A stretch of 6,471 nt of DNA from Gammaproteobacteria bacterium (GTDB lineage: Bacteria > Pseudomonadota > Gammaproteobacteria > UBA12402): positions 1 through 6,471 of the forward strand of contig JANQHY010000199.1 in assembly GCA_028282395.1 (NCBI GenBank). The letters run 5' to 3'. Position numbers and translations under genes: made by a program. This document shows, piece after piece, positions 6,356 through 6,471 of this stretch (positions are counted from its first letter, which is position 1; every line of letters begins with the position of its first letter). The notes beneath the pieces are model-generated. The model worked only from the letters and a program-made list of their open reading frames with translations, was not told the origin of the DNA and searched no databases.

Positions 6356-6471
6356 GAATTTCGCGCGGTTTGTTAAAGTGCTTGCGGTAGAAACGGCCCA
6401 AAGCATTAAAATCGCGGGATTCATTTTGCCCCAGTCCGCGAAACGTCAGGATGGTTTTTGTCAATATGCTA
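6345..6471 (-). CDS. C-terminal end of an unrecognised gene entering from the right
   Basis: The minus strand is open from the window edge to a stop at 6345-6347, giving 41 residues that include ILTFRGLGQNESRDF, then ALGRFYRKHFNKPREIL. The composition is protein-like, basic and without a membrane segment; the opposite strand has stops. I do not recognise the family. The final residues HP and the stop codon lie inside the hairpin attributed to the IS200/IS605 element, so the original C-terminus may have been replaced at the insertion point. It is convergent with the TnpA remnant. Confidence 0.45.
   Translation of the reverse strand, partial: SILTKTILTFRGLGQNESRDFNALGRFYRKHFNKPREILHP

Overview
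The window looks like a piece of a gammaproteobacterial chromosome with moderate GC, and a Legionellales-type intracellular bacterium is my best guess. Three things point that way: a secreted metallophosphoesterase of a type I associate with that order, a very large multi-pass membrane protein with a polar C-terminal tail, and a density of insertion sequences and broken genes typical of host-restricted genomes. The taxonomic call is an inference; no marker gene or RNA gene is present.

Layout, left to right. (1) 1-779, minus strand: a metallophosphoesterase with a signal peptide, cut at its C-terminus by the window edge. (2) 872-3109, minus strand: one long open frame for a protein of about 745 residues with many hydrophobic segments, including two copies of a 37-residue 'PLIIGL..W...GPFD' module, a juxtamembrane Cys cluster and a hydrophilic tail. 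The same gene continues upstream to about 3658, but that part is broken by frameshifts that each sit on a run of four identical bases, so it is either a decaying pseudogene or an assembly with homopolymer errors. (3) 3667-4896, minus strand: an apparently complete IS91-family (HUH, two-tyrosine rolling-circle) transposase whose 3' end abuts the broken gene. (4) 4897-5067: the transposase promoter, then two tight adjacent hairpins. (5) 5068-5316 and 5389-5820, plus strand: a small coiled-coil protein and a small membrane protein, neither recognised. (6) 5935-6291, plus strand: the remains of an IS200/IS605 TnpA transposase lacking its N-terminus, followed by an imperfect hairpin that could be the element's right end. 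(7) 6345-6471, minus strand: the C-terminal end of an unrecognised gene entering from beyond the window.

How it fits together: the left half is two co-oriented minus-strand genes, one exported hydrolase and one large membrane protein. Their upstream side has been invaded by the IS91 element, which appears to have removed the original start of the membrane protein gene. The right half is a patch of small unknown genes bordered by mobile-element sequence. The most interesting object is the large membrane protein: its duplicated membrane modules, CSPCC motif and polar tail would suit a secreted, host-membrane-targeted effector, but the sequence alone does not prove this. I found no tRNA, rRNA, CRISPR array or riboswitch.
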